A stretch of 64,000 nucleotides of DNA, from positions 149,754,874 to 149,818,873 of the forward strand of contig CM060965.1 of NCBI GenBank assembly GCA_030765045.1. Direction: 5' to 3'. Position numbers and translations under genes: made by a program. The DNA comes from Tenodera sinensis. Lineage: Eukaryota > Arthropoda > Insecta > Mantodea > Mantidae. Below, one piece after another: positions 1-11,703 of the stretch. The notes below the pieces were generated by a model. That model ran no database searches. It worked only from the letters and a program-made list of their open reading frames with translations, and had not been told where the DNA came from. Each line of letters begins with the position of its first letter. The stretch's first letter is position 1.

Positions 1-504
1 CGATTTAAGCATCGGAAAATTGGGTTCATAACTGACACAACACAGTCATCGCAGTGAAATGCAGTACTAAATATCTCATTCTTAATTCAGTATTCATCCG
101 CAGAAAAGGCGTTAATTAGACCAGGTCGAGAATAGGTTGAAACTGGAAGGTGATAAGGGAAGTTAAAATAAAATATTGATAAAGCTATGAAATTTATTTC
201 CTAAAATGAAATGAACAGTTTTATTTCACGCAAGGGCCATTGACTGACTAGTAAAACGCAAGGTGCTGTCACTCTGCACTGCAACACCCGGTTAAATGAG
301 CATTGCTTGCTTGCGTCTGCTGTTACTATTGAACACTAATAGCGAAACGGCAGTGCCGCAAGTAGATGTGCTAGTGTAACCCCTGGGGAAATGCATCTGC
401 TCTCGCTGAGCACTACAATTTCGGCTCAGTCGCCTCATTAATTTTTTTTTGTTTGTTCCGTTTGTATACTAGCTTTAATATTTAGATCATATTGGCAGAT
501 TATT
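1..504. other. Anonymous sequence
   Basis: AT-rich with a short T run near 440-450. I see no ORF of substance, tRNA-like box or tandem repeat here. Confidence 0.5.
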
Positions 505-910
505 ATTTATGCCAACAAACTTACTGCTGGTGCTTTTAAACACACAAGCCGTTTGTGGGCAATATTTTAAGAGGTGGAATGAGGATTGAAAAATTCAATG
601 CCATAGCCGGGATTTGAGCAACGGATCTTCCGTTTTATCGAATGGCTGGTCTAATCACTAAGCTTCTGTGGCCAATTTGCCAGTAATACATTAAATTCCC
701 CAATTAAATTTCCCAATCTCTTGATTCTCGTTGTCTAACCGGGGAAGTACGAATCGGTTGGGGAATTTAATGTCATGCTGACAGTTGACCATGGTAGCTT
801 AGTGGCTAGAGCAACCCCTCGATAAGCGGAAGATCCGTGGATCAAATCGCGGCTATGGCATTGAATTTTTCAGTCCTAATTCCACCTCTTAAATATCAGC
901 AGAGTTTTAC
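505..910. repeat. Repeat carrying a 322-bp palindrome with tRNA-like arms
   Basis: The segment 569-890 is an imperfect inverted repeat. It begins AAGAGGTGGAAT (569-580) and ends ATTCCACCTCTT (879-890). The inner halves also pair, with CATTAAATTCCCC (689-701) against GGGGAATTTAATG (760-772). Each arm carries a tRNA-like promoter; on the right arm an A-box-like TAGCTTAGTGGCTAGAGC is followed by a B-box-like GATCAAATCGC. The outer flank (505-568 and after 891) recurs at 43128-43255 without most of the palindrome. It could be two SINEs joined head to head, a foldback element or a MITE. I do not recognise a named family. Confidence 0.7.
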
Positions 911-989
911 CTTTTCGAGTAATTTCTCAGCAGCAATGATGTTAAGCCGCTTACAGTGGTGTTAATCTTTGAGCTGATGTTACTATTGA

Positions 990-1160
990 TTATGCCTTAA
1001 ATTCACATACATATTCACACTCTCATTCATAATTCTAGGCCCTAGGGAGGTTGGGCAATAATCCTGGCTAAAGAAAAATTCCCACCCTCCAGCCGGCAAT
1101 CGAATCGCAGACCTCTGGATTTGAAGGTTAACGTACTAACCAGACCACACAGGCAGTCTC
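990..1160 (-). mobile_element. tRNA-derived SINE, family A, copy 1
   Basis: Read on the minus strand, the head GACTGCCTGTGTGGTCTGG is followed by a B-box-like GCGATTCGATTGCC. The body contains CTTTAGCCAGGATTATTGCC and ends in GAGTGTGAATATGTATG. The same order of blocks is present at 13705-13868 on the plus strand, so this is a repeated family and not a chance tRNA-like match. No poly(A) tail or target duplication is obvious. Confidence 0.75.
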
Positions 1161-2411
1161 ACTCATATGAGTACCAACATATAGTCCATTCGTATTCTTT
1201 TCGGCCAGGGCTTGAAGGTCGGGGAAAGGGTTAGGCTACTCCGATCTTCCCTCTCCGTCAGGCATAGCACGTATTGGTCGTGTGTCAGGCGTGAGCAGTT
1301 GAAATATCGTCCTTGCTATGCAACATGATCTCGAACTTTGTTAACGTATCTATTTGGCTGAAAATTCTTTCGACGTGTTTGTGAATAAGAAATCTGTATC
1401 TCTAGGCTGGAGAACATATACAGTAATCATGAGGAATAAATAAAATAGTAAAATCTACAGAATATTTTATTGTACTAGTTACACCAAGGAATTAATGTAA
1501 CATGAATGGCCATTCTCTGAGCATATATCATCGTCTTATAGATTGATTATATTATTAGAGGCTGACTGTTTACCATTATACCATCAAAGGAACGAAATTT
1601 GTTTTCTGGTTCAACAAGATGTGTGAAGTTATGTTATCATTCTTGTTGTTACTGTTCTTTATAACATTTTGAACTAAGGCTGGAATTTCAGTAACAATTT
1701 CTTCCATAGATACTGTTGGCTGCTCTGACCATACTATTCTGTGTGTTCAAAGTACAATGATAATGGAGCAGTCAAACAACTACATCGCAGTGCTTACCAG
1801 CTAATTCATCAATAGCGTGCACTTTGTGTTTACTGTAAGCTTCTTTTATAAGTTTTAGCAACTGTAGTAGCCTCTTTTATCGTTCATTTATAATAGATTG
1901 AACGATAAACGTCGCCTGCAATGTTTACTGTGTGCGTCACCACGTGCTACTTGCTGCACGGACCTGTCCTCCACTCCCTTACGCCACCTGGTGGCTGAAA
2001 AGAATGAGAATAGACTGTAAATAGCTACCTTCTACTATGACCCATCTTTTAAGCAGGTCTTATTTGACTATTGTGGCTTAATATAACACATGGAAGTTTT
2101 GGTTACAACAAAGGATCTGTCTTGTCTGTCGTTATTGTAGAAGTAGAAATTGTGGAAAAGTGCGGCACCGTTTTGTAACAAAATCTCCTAAAGTTTTCGG
2201 TTTTGCACGCAAATAATCTGTATTAAACCTCGTTAAAAGGTTAGGAAAATGTGGTCAGTCCTGAAAGAAGTGAACAGAAAAATCTACGTGCACTTAATTG
2301 ACAAAAAGAGTACAAAGATAGAAGAAAATGCAGTTTACTCTTGAACATCTCTACGCCGGCCCTCGGATGATGTAGGCGTTTGGAAAACCAGTCACTAACA
2401 GTCTAACTAAC
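1161..2411. other. Anonymous sequence
   Basis: No coding or repeat signal recognised apart from the GC-rich patch around 1930-2000, which holds the CTCF-like motif listed separately. Confidence 0.5.
1982..1994 (-). promoter_or_regulatory. CTCF-like motif
   Basis: The minus strand reads CCACCAGGTGGCG, which fits the core consensus CCASYAGRKGGCR at every position. A single motif match in 64 kb is weak evidence of binding. Confidence 0.25.
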
Positions 2412-2968
2412 TAACATTAAAACTACTTTTGGCAGCATAAATCCTGCAAAATTACCCTCTTTCCCCCACTAGTGCCAGAAAATGAATGACGTAATTATAT
2501 GGCAACAAGACAGCAATGACGTCGTCACTGCAACCACATACATTACTCTAATGCGCCTGTGAGAAAACTTGAAATTGTCATTCTGGCAAACTAACACATA
2601 TTTCATTTCTAAATCCACAAAGATTTCCATATTGTTTTTCGTAAACATCTTTTAATTTTTATGGGATTAATAAACACTCAGCATTCTTTTCTTCTTCAAA
2701 ATATCCTGTGGAATACAACCCATAATTCCAATAGTTTGTCATCATATTTTATTTCCCTCTATAGGTGTTGAAATAAATGTAACCTCTGCTTATCAACCAT
2801 ATTACTTCATACATCTGTGATCTCCATTATCTTATAATTTCTCATTTAGCGAATTTATTAATTGTTTTTAGGTATTCTTATGTTAAAATTGCATAAAATA
2901 CGTAACACGTGAATATTTTCAGTGCAACAGTGTAAACATTAGCAAACTCGTGTCACAATCAGTCACCT
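2412..2968. repeat. Unnamed repeat R1, copy A
   Basis: This stretch is collinear with 31837-32418 in the same orientation. Shared blocks include ATTAAAAC, CCAGAAAAT, ACAGCAATGACGTC, GGAATTAATAAAC-like, CATCTGTGAT and GCTAAAATTGCATAAA-like sequence. The copies are diverged but keep order over about 560 bp. Neither holds a long ORF in common, so the repeat is probably non-coding or a UTR-like part of an element. Confidence 0.75.
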
Positions 2969-3009
2969 TTATGTAGTGTTTATCGCCCGCATTCACTACA
3001 TACGGATGA

Positions 3010-3110
3010 CACTGATTATACATGGAATGAAGATGAATGAGATGGCGGGGGAAACCGGAGAACCCGGAGGAAACCAGCACCGCTACTTCATTTAGCACTT
3101 AATGCTTGGA
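3010..3110 (-). mobile_element. Fragment of SINE family B
   Basis: The block GGCGGGGGAAACCGGAGAAC and the following GGAGGAAACCAGC match the middle of the SINEs at 46530-46855 and 45340-45660. The tRNA-like head is absent or too decayed to see. Confidence 0.6.
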
Positions 3111-3429
3111 GCGGGACCATTTCTGCTTCAACCTCTAAGGAATAAGGTAACTTTATTTATTATTTATACTAACTTGTCTGTGCTACTGCAAAGGGACATC
3201 AATTGTTTTAATTAAATAGTGCATATTTCTTGGCATAGTTTCAAGTTTTTAAGAGCATATTTGCATGTATATTTCAGTGTTTTTAGGGCATGATCTTCCG
3301 AGCCCTAATTGTAAGAGATAGACGAAACCTTATCACACAAAAAGTACATCTCCTTGAAGTAACAAAATTTATGTCAAACAAATTCTATTCTGTGTGGAGA
3401 TATTCCTTGCTGTATGTCTAAATTTTCCA

Positions 3430-3690
3430 ATACTTACACTTTTCTCAAATGGGAAGTCATTCTTTGTATATCTCTTGGCCATGAATAGAGAATGGACTGT
3501 CAAAGCCATGTGATAGCAACCACCTGTACTCTTCAAGGATATTGTATTCCAATATTCCCCTTATAACTTTAAGAAGAGGAGCAATAAAGTAATTTCTGCA
3601 AATATTTGCCTCGATTAACATGAACAAGGTAGAGCAGTAAGCGTTTGTAAGAATGAATTCTACAAGAGTAAAGAAAATTGTGTAAATGCA
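3430..3690. repeat. Unnamed repeat R2, copy 1
   Basis: One of four copies in the window (also 21150-21390, 33260-33485 inverted, and 56455-56560). Shared landmarks are AGAGAATGGACTGTCAAAGCC, TAGCAACCACCTG and GTAATTTCTGCAAATATT, followed by AAGCGTTTGTAAGAAT. The minus strand keeps a 79-codon ORF in this copy and a partly similar one at 33301-33483, but the other copies do not, so I do not call it coding. Confidence 0.75.
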
Positions 3691-5929
3691 ACACATCAGA
3701 TTTTTGCTAAATACTATAATAGATCAGGTACATATGTGAAATCATAAAAAATGGAACAGCAAGAGCTCAAGATGATGAGTTATGCCTCGGGAAAATAGGA
3801 AGGGTAAAAATTTCAGGTTAGAGCATGTGAACCATTTTGTTTTTGTTTTCCTCATAACAAACATTTTCTTCTTCATTGGTGTACTTATTTAAAGAAACTG
3901 ACAGAGCTTTGAAATTTTCAGGATATATTTTCAGGTACATGTTAATTATAACAGTGCAATATGTTCATGGAGTTCTGTAGTTTTCGCATGGTTTTTTTAA
4001 CTTGAAATTTAAAACAAAAATTTCATTCAAGTTGAACTCACACAAAATTAAGGTATTTTAAAGATATTGCAACTCTATGCACAATAAGTGGTTGTGCATT
4101 TCATTATAGTCAGTGAAATAGATAACCAATAAAGATGAATTAATGAAACTAAATATTTTTAAATTAATGGCAAATAAAAAAAGTGTTTGCTATGAAATTA
4201 TTGAATGCATTAACTATATTTTGTAATGATACAAAAGCAGAAGGTATCTACATACACTAGCAAAAAATCGTATCGCTGTGACAATCAGAAACAAATTTGA
4301 GCATTTGTTTTGGTCAATATTTTAGCTGGTTTTTATGGGTCATAGTGTTCATCTTGCCTTAACAAAGGGAAATAACTCTAATCGAAATGTTACTGCTGTT
4401 TAGCTGCTTACAATTGGTAAATTGTCACCAAGCCTCACACATTTCATGCATGGTTTAGCTTTTGTATAAGGCAGCAGTAATATTAATTTAAACTCTCTCT
4501 TTTATTTAAAAACTTACTCTTTATTTCATTGCTAGTCATGCAAACAGCGAAAACATTAAAACTACAAATTGGGAATTGTGTATGACATTCGAATCTGCGT
4601 AATCCGATATCTATGATCTATGTTTTAACGCCGAGAACTGCTGGGACACTTGGAGATGATTGTTTAATTTTGTTGTTTTCGATATGTTTTCCTACAGGAG
4701 AAACAGTCCACGACAACATTACGTTTAATGTGTAAACTTGTCATTTTTAACACTTGTGGTTTTAATTGAGAAAGTTGTAAACGTTTGTTTTATAAGGAAA
4801 CGTTTCTATTGTTGAAGATTGATTCATGTGATCAGTTTTAGGAGCCTGCCTGCGTCTTCGACTAAGTTCGGAAACACGAAGTGAGCATGATTTCTGACAA
4901 GGGGCCAAATATTATTTTACCAGCTGTACTCACAATGAAATGTGTAATGAAACTATTCCCGTAAAAATACAACTTACAAGATCAGTTTTTAGGAGAGAAA
5001 TAAAGCTAAAGTTTACTGGGTAAAGAAAGTAAAATAACGTAGTACGAAAGATTTCTTTATCTATAACTGTAGAGGATTATGTCTTCAAGATACTGACTCT
5101 TGCAGATGGGTTCTTGGAAAACTGAGTACCTACTCTACCGAGGAAAATGTGAAGTAAAATACTGTTTTAGAAAGACTTGACACCATAAATACAAAGGAAA
5201 AAAGGAAACAGAAAATCAAATAAACTGAGCGGAAAAGTGAGGATAGTAAAAAGGAACTGAGCAAAGTCAACAGTTTCTGTGTGCCAAAGGTGTTCCGTTG
5301 AGAAAACGCAGCTACTGTCTCGAGTTTATCACAAAGGCGTTGCCCTCTTTGACCTTAATACTGTAAGCAGCATTTAGCGACAGTACTAATGGAGCATCGT
5401 TATACCTACTTTATTTTATAACTAGATGTGTAATTTGACATTACCACTTACATTAGCAACACCCATTTATAAACGGTGCACGTTGACCTGAAATTGAAAA
5501 AAAACACGTGAGTGCAACAGGAAGTGCTGGCCTATTACGATTGTCTTACGTACGCTATTGTTAATCAGTTCTCTAGAATTTTGTTATTACGATAAAATTA
5601 TACTAAGAGAATATTTAAAATTCAACAATGATACACTGTTTGTATACTAGACAAATCATTGCTTTGGTAGATGACCCAGAAAATGTAATTTGGGCTGGTA
5701 TAGTTTTCAAATACTCAAAATGGTTAGTAACAATATAATAAATAATGGATACTACTAACAAAATAAATACTTATTATACGGGACTCATATAAATTAAAAG
5801 AAGAAAAAGTGACCCATTCTGCTAGAGCTTAAAGAAGAACTCCTAAGGTTTTCTGTGAAAACCTTCGGTCGCACCGTTTGAAGATGTTGTTTACACACGT
5901 CCATACGCCTAGCACATACAGGCTCGCAA
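3691..5929. other. Anonymous AT-rich sequence
   Basis: No repeat, tRNA-like box or coding region recognised over this 2.2 kb. ORFs are short and uninformative. Confidence 0.5.
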
Positions 5930-6065
5930 GCTCACGCGCACACACGCATACATAGACATTTTCATCAACAATCCTCTTTTGGAATCAGAGGCCTTAGAAA
6001 CATATTTCTGGTGAAATCCCAATAAGGTACTTCTGGGTGGGATAAAATACTGACTACTAGACATA
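5930..6065 (+). repeat. CA-containing interspersed repeat R3, copy 1
   Basis: A degenerate CA/CACG stretch (5935-5955) is followed by an ordered tail: GACATTTTC, then GAGGCCTTAGAAACATATTT, then GGTGAAATCCCAATAAGG and CTTCTGGGTGGGATAAAAT. The same tail order follows CA repeats at 18533-18710 and 33884-34010, and appears inverted at 55385-55495. Confidence 0.6.
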
Positions 6066-7859
6066 TGATAGAAAAAGTTAAAGATATTTTAGATTCAGGA
6101 GATCCTAATACTTGTATTTCATATTAAAACTGGGTATCGAATTTTTGGGTGAATCACAATACCTGTTGCTTATTATAGGTAGAAGTGAGAGGATTAATGA
6201 GCGTTAGTGGGTAAAGAATTTCATGTACATAGATCATTCTACATTTAGGTTTTCTTTGGAGGTACAGAGTAACGAAGCGTCACTCTACAGAGAGAAACTG
6301 TGTGAGAGAGATATGTAATTGTGTTCGAAACTTGGTTCGAAAATTGGTTCTTTTCGAGAGTGAAGGTTTAAAAACACGCAGCTATTGGTGTTCTGAAAAT
6401 CCTCCTTACTTATGAACCTCATGATATGCAGATATTGTAAAACTTGAAGGGGGTCGTGCGGCATCCATGTCAATCTTCCACAACCAGCTTCAGTTAGGAA
6501 TTCCATAGTTCATGAAGATTACACCAAATTGGTTCCTTGTCAGGTGAATAAAACTGTTTCCAGTGGTCGATAAATTGTTCATAAGCCACACATCACACAG
6601 TTTATTGTCAAATGTTGCTTTACCTCGAAACTGGACCGTAGAATAATGGAAAAGCGTTGTGTGGAGTGATGGATCACTGTAAATAATGTGAACGGATGGT
6701 AGCGTGTGGGTGCAGTGAATGCCCGCTATACGACATCTACCAGCCTATATTGTGCCAAGTGTGAAATACAGGAGTGGTGGTGTTGTGAGGTGGTTATGTT
6801 TCTACTGGAGAAGCTTGGCTCCCTTGTTGCTTAATGTGGTAATGTCACGGCACAAATTTACGCTGATACGTTAAGTACGTTGAAGGCACTTCAGGCATTA
6901 CCATGGTGTCTTTCAACATTATGAAGCAGGGCCTCCCAGGGTGCATGCACCGCGTATTGCACGGTTCAAGGTGCAAAATTGGACTACGAAAGTTGACATC
7001 GGTGCAAACATCCAATCTTTCTTTCCCTAAGCTTGTCTCGTTCGCTTTGCCGTCCCTCCCTTCGTTACTTTCACTGCTGTTTCTCCCTCAGTGCGTAATG
7101 TTTACGTGCAACGCGGAGTGTTAAACTGGTTAATTTGGTTCTTCGTGAAAAATCCAGTCTTTTGTTTCAATGATCTTGAAATTACTGGCATATACAAACC
7201 CCATTTTTAGATAAAGATGCTACCATTTAAATTCGTCCTCTAGGAACCCATGATTTCATCATATGTTTTGCGTGTACTCAATTATAGTGCCTTTCAACAG
7301 ATTATTTTCTTACACATGTAATTATTGGGCCGCAGACGAGGCGTTTGGCTCTGTTGTCATGATTTAAAAAAAAAAAAGTTTCACCTAATTTAAATGCACT
7401 TTAGGCATTGTTTACTTTCTTTAAAACAGGCTACTCCATTATTAGGTAGTTGTAGGTATGTATCTGATAACCAATCTACCAACACTTGCTTCTTCGCTCT
7501 TCAGTGCCCGCGTTGAACTGAGTTTAAGTGAGTAGGCACGATGCACGGTTCAAGGAATCTCTGCACCTGCATTGTACCAGGTGCGATTTTAAGCTTTGAC
7601 AGGATCTACTATCGAGCAATCGTCCATTCTTCAACGCATTGCGAGTGGTTTGGGTTCAATTTTGTCCTACTAGACTGGTCTGTGCCGAGTCCGGAATGAA
7701 TCCCATAGATCTGCGAGATATTTCAGAAGGCCACTACGTACTGCTATTCGCATTGAAACCTCATTTTGACCTTCAGGAATGGTCTTTCGTAGCTCAGGAA
7801 GTCTTTCGCTACTTCAGAACATGTCTCCCAGAGTGAAGACTGTCATCAACGCTGAATGT
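6066..7859. other. Anonymous sequence
   Basis: Several ORFs of 60-75 codons occur on both strands, but none resembles a family I know. A short A run lies at about 7366-7377. Confidence 0.45.
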
Positions 7860-8110
7860 GGGCCACAGTTTATTAACGTCTGGTATTTACAGTGATATAA
7901 CTTGTACTTCATTTTCATTTTCGGATATGCATTTCTGTTTTCAACAAGATTCAACCACTCTTCAAATAGCAGAGCTGACTATGGGAAAAATTATTGAAAT
8001 ATGGTGTTTGGTGCCCTTTTTTTCCGAACAGCATCAGCGCTTTATGGACGAGTAATCTCTAGGAGTAACGTAGGAGATAGAAATCCCCAGACATTGTAGT
8101 TATTGAAGAC
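7860..8110 (+). pseudogene. Possible Tc1/mariner-type transposase relic
   Basis: A 65-codon frame (7858-8055) contains FCFQQDSTTLQIAELTM, resembling the FQQDGATAHTA-x-TM motif around the second catalytic Asp of mariner-like DDE transposases. After a frame change the text reads GRVISRSNVGDRNPQTL, which weakly recalls the following RVISR-x-G-D segment. No inverted terminal repeats or first and third catalytic Asp blocks are visible. The match rests on one motif, so a chance resemblance is possible. Confidence 0.4.
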
Positions 8111-9235
8111 AAGCAGAATTATATAAATACAGTGCCTGCCTAACGCGAAGACTATTTCAGCATCTTCCATGGGATAAGAGGTTGAAGTACCGGCGTTGTA
8201 GTTGAGGTGCGCCTTTTAGCCGAGTGCTAAACACTATCTGAGGGTCTGACTTTACAAGTGAGGTCATTGTTGATTTAGCAACAATCCATTTGTAGAGAAC
8301 TACATAAAACGAATTTAGTAAAATGCACTGTTTGGGAAGATCTCTCTTTCTTATCGTCCTACAGAGTCTCACAATGAGTGAAGCATAACTACTGACCAAT
8401 GAACTGCTGACAGTTTGCAATGTACGGCTAGAGGCGTGACGCTAATGAGGACAAGCAAAGGTAGCTGGGGGAAGGGTAAATACACCTGGCCTCGTAAAAA
8501 ACCCACTTTTTAATTTTCTTTAAATTTATCTCCAAGTTCTTAATGTATATTATGGAAAAGGTTGCAAATATTGCTTGAAATAAGCAGAATTTATTCTGCT
8601 AAACGATTCTGTGTTATAAGAAAGCTTTAACTTTGTCCTTAGAATCACAAACACGTTAAGCTGTACAGTAAACACAATCGAATATTACATTGGAAAATAT
8701 AGAAACGTTTAATCACTCTACAAATTCTCCCATATTTATACTGGAGTTAAAATTCCTACCGAAATAGCTTTAGATATGTTTGTATATTACGTTATATTAT
8801 AATTTGTGCTTTCGAATGAAAGGTTTTCTTCTAATACCTGTACCATAAAACTTCTTTCTCGAGTGGCATTAAAATTTAATTAGGTACATCAAACTGTGCT
8901 CCCAGCTTGCCATAGCCTACAATTTGGCTACATCGGGTTTCTGGTGTATTCGATGTGCTGCCAATAAAGCAACAGTTAAGAAACGAATTTGTGAGCCGTC
9001 AGAAATAATGTATACTTCCCTTTGATGCCCATTGCTTATAACTATCTCCATAAAGTAGCTAGAATACTGCTGTCATTGGAGAAGACTAAATACAGGGAAA
9101 GAAGGGGAACCTACGGAGGCCTCCTTAAATAATCATGATACCCTTGCATTCTACTAAAATCACTTTCTGTACCTAGTGTGATTACAGTTTGAAAATTGCT
9201 TAGTGAGCATTGTTTGACAATAGAAACATAACAGG
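8111..9235. other. Anonymous sequence
   Basis: No recognisable gene or repeat. An 87-codon minus-strand ORF (8157-8420) has no features I can place. Confidence 0.45.
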
Positions 9236-9680
9236 GTAATTCGGAAAGTAAGGTCCGAACCGTCGTAGCTTATCGAATTTCCCGCTAACATAGAAACGCG
9301 CATGCGCACCCACTTCCAGAATGCCTTGCTCGTAAAACGACGCCATTTGCATGGGTAGTGTTACACTATGCTGTTCACAGTGTCGGGTAAAGTGTTAAAA
9401 CAATCGATAGGCCCACTGAGTATGAAATACGGTCTGTGATTCGGTTTATGACAGCAAGAAACGTTTCAGCAACAGACATTCATCGACACATCAGTGAAGT
9501 GCAGGATCCCAATGGATGAGTGGTATCTAAGTGCGTAAGTGGGCGAGAGAGTTTAAGACCGGGCGGGACAATGCCCATAATGAACAGCGATCAGTCCGAC
9601 CACCAATGGTCACAGAAGCTTGGGTTAATAACGTGAATGAAAAGATTCGTGAAGATCGGACGATTGACAATTTCTAGGGG
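9236..9680 (+). pseudogene. Mariner-like transposon, 5' part with transposase N-terminus
   Basis: The 5' end carries a mariner-style terminus, ATTCGGAAAGTAAGGTCCG, followed by about 150 bp of leader. From about 9400 the frame reads RPTEYEIRSVIRFMTARNVS and ATDIHRHISEV. This is the N-terminal helix-turn-helix region of mariner/SETMAR-type transposases. After a frameshift and stop it continues as EFKTGRDNAHNEQRS and RPPMVTEAWVNNVNEKIRED, matching the linker that precedes the catalytic domain. The DDE core is missing: homology stops near 9676 and LINE sequence begins at once. The 3' half is either deleted or lies beyond the LINE; I do not see it after 10640. It cannot encode active transposase. 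Confidence 0.8.
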
Positions 9681-9699
9681 TCATCCGCATAAGAGTTGG

Positions 9700-10635
9700 A
9701 ATTACTTGCCTGAACTAGTAGTCCAAAAAATGGATAATAAAATTTTTGAGATCTCAATATGCGGATATCCGTACGCAATGTTCTGTCATTGAACTTGTCC
9801 TTCAAAGGTTATTTAGATGGTACGGGGCATGTGACTGTCTTTCCAGTTGAAGTATATGCTATACTGGCGAGTGTATGGGAAAGTATTAGTAAGAGACATC
9901 TGAACAGACACGTCACTATACTTTCAGATAGTCAAGCTGCCTTGAAGGCACTCAAAGCTAAGAAGGTTAGATGAAAACTGTTACTCGAATTTCAGGAATC
10001 CCTTATGAAACTGGCTGAACACTATTCAGTTAGACTGATGTGGATGCCAGGATATATGGGAATCCATGGCAATGGGAGGGCAGATGACTTGGCCAAAGGG
10101 CGATTCATCAGGCCCTTTGTGGACCCTGTCTAGGTTGTCCTATGGCTACGTCAGAGGGGCGTTCCGGCAATGGACTGATGGGAAACATAATGTATACTGG
10201 TTGTCTGTATCAGGACACAAGCATTCAAAGATGATCTTGAAGAATATCATCTAAAGGAGGACTAAAGAACTGCTCAAAATGGATAGAATCATACTCTGCC
10301 GGGCAGTAGGTCTAATAACTGGACACTGCTAGCTGTTAGGACATCTCTATAAGGTAGGTCAACTAGTTGATCCAACCTGCAGAAGATTTCATAAAGCAGA
10401 TGAATTAGCGCTTCATTCGTTAACTGACTGTGAATCTTTGGCAGCACTCAGGGATAAATATTTTAACCACTGGTTCATGTCTAAGCATGAACTGTCAGTG
10501 GCCTCTCCCAGGGAACTGACATCTGTTATCAAGGATTCTGGTATTCTTGGAGACTAAATGTGGGGAAGCACAGTAGATCAGAAATGGTCGCAGTGCATAG
10601 GGAAGTCATGATCCTCCCCATTTATTAAACTAAAC
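9700..10635 (+). pseudogene. LINE fragment: RNase H domain and Cys-His tail
   Basis: An ORF at 9759-9974 contains FPVEVYAILASV and ILSDSQAALKALKA, the Glu and second Asp blocks of the RNase H domain of non-LTR retrotransposons. Past a stop it continues as VRLMWMPGYMGIHGNGRADD, the helix with the last Asp; the usual GNE is changed to GNG. Further blocks follow in shifting frames: YGYVRGAFRQWTDGKHN, KRTKELLKMDR-like, RAVGLITGHCQLLGHLYKVG, and CRRFHKADELALHSLTDCES. The last recalls the C-x2-C-x-H-x-C tail of such elements with one Cys replaced by Phe. No reverse transcriptase lies upstream, so the copy is strongly 5'-truncated. The copy is old, with many stops. Confidence 0.8.
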
Positions 10636-11703
10636 TGAATTAGATGGTACGGTATTTTGAAACACCATACATATCAAAGAACACTAATGTTATTACAACT
10701 GAAAATAAATTTATTTAAAAAAGGATGATGAAGTAAGCTTCAATGAAGCGTCAATGAAGTTTATGTGATGCTTGGGACAGTGAACCAGGATTCAGCTAAT
10801 GAGGACATGCAGTGTAGACAAGTTCACTGCTATATTCGATTTCTATAGAGTTATGGACATCTCATTTTGTCACTTTATAATCTACTACGCTTTCCTCTAA
10901 GAGTAACTGGGTATCCAATATAACTGGATGTGCCTTATGCATCAGCCACTTTAAGTTATAGAATGTCATGTCAATCGGAAATCTTAACCATGTAGATTAG
11001 CCGTTTGAGAGATAGTTTCTTAGTCCTGACAGATCATTGAATCTTTCAAGCGAATCATTTAAGACCACCACGTTAGGGCTTTAAAGTAACAGGAGCTATG
11101 AACATGCAACCCTACAAAGATTTCAACCCGTATCAGAAAATATGCATACAATGAAAAGCTACTTCTTCATTTCCAAATGCAAAAATACTTCTTTAATTAC
11201 AGAAGCAATTAGCGACTACCAGTTCCAATAGTTGTCACAATGTTCTTATGTGAAATATTTTAATAATTGAACAGTTCTTCCATGTAATTCATAAATTTTC
11301 TATTGATGATTTAGTTCCAAATAATGTACGTGATCACAATTCCCAGTTCTTGTATGACTGACACTTTTCCTATAGCTGCATATTTAAATAAAGGGCAAAA
11401 GATACAAAGAACTTTGATAATAATATTAAAGGCCATTAATTCGCAAGGTAGAGACGTTCTGGCCCACCTCTCTGGTGTAGAATTAGCCTGTCCGATTTAT
11501 ATTCAACGTCTCTCAAGTTCGGATCGCAGTGGTATGAGATTCCTGGAACGGCTTTCTTTTTCCACTGGAAGTTTTCCCTTTCCTTTAAAGATCAATGTTC
11601 GGTAACTAACTTTCATGAACTCCTGGCTAATTTGGGTATCGTGTTTTCGATTTCAAGATATGACTCTGGGCCAAAATGACCCATTTGCTCTTAAACTCCT
11701 ATA
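10636..11703. other. Anonymous sequence
   Basis: A 93-codon ORF (11324-11605) has no recognisable motif. No repeat recognised. Confidence 0.45.
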
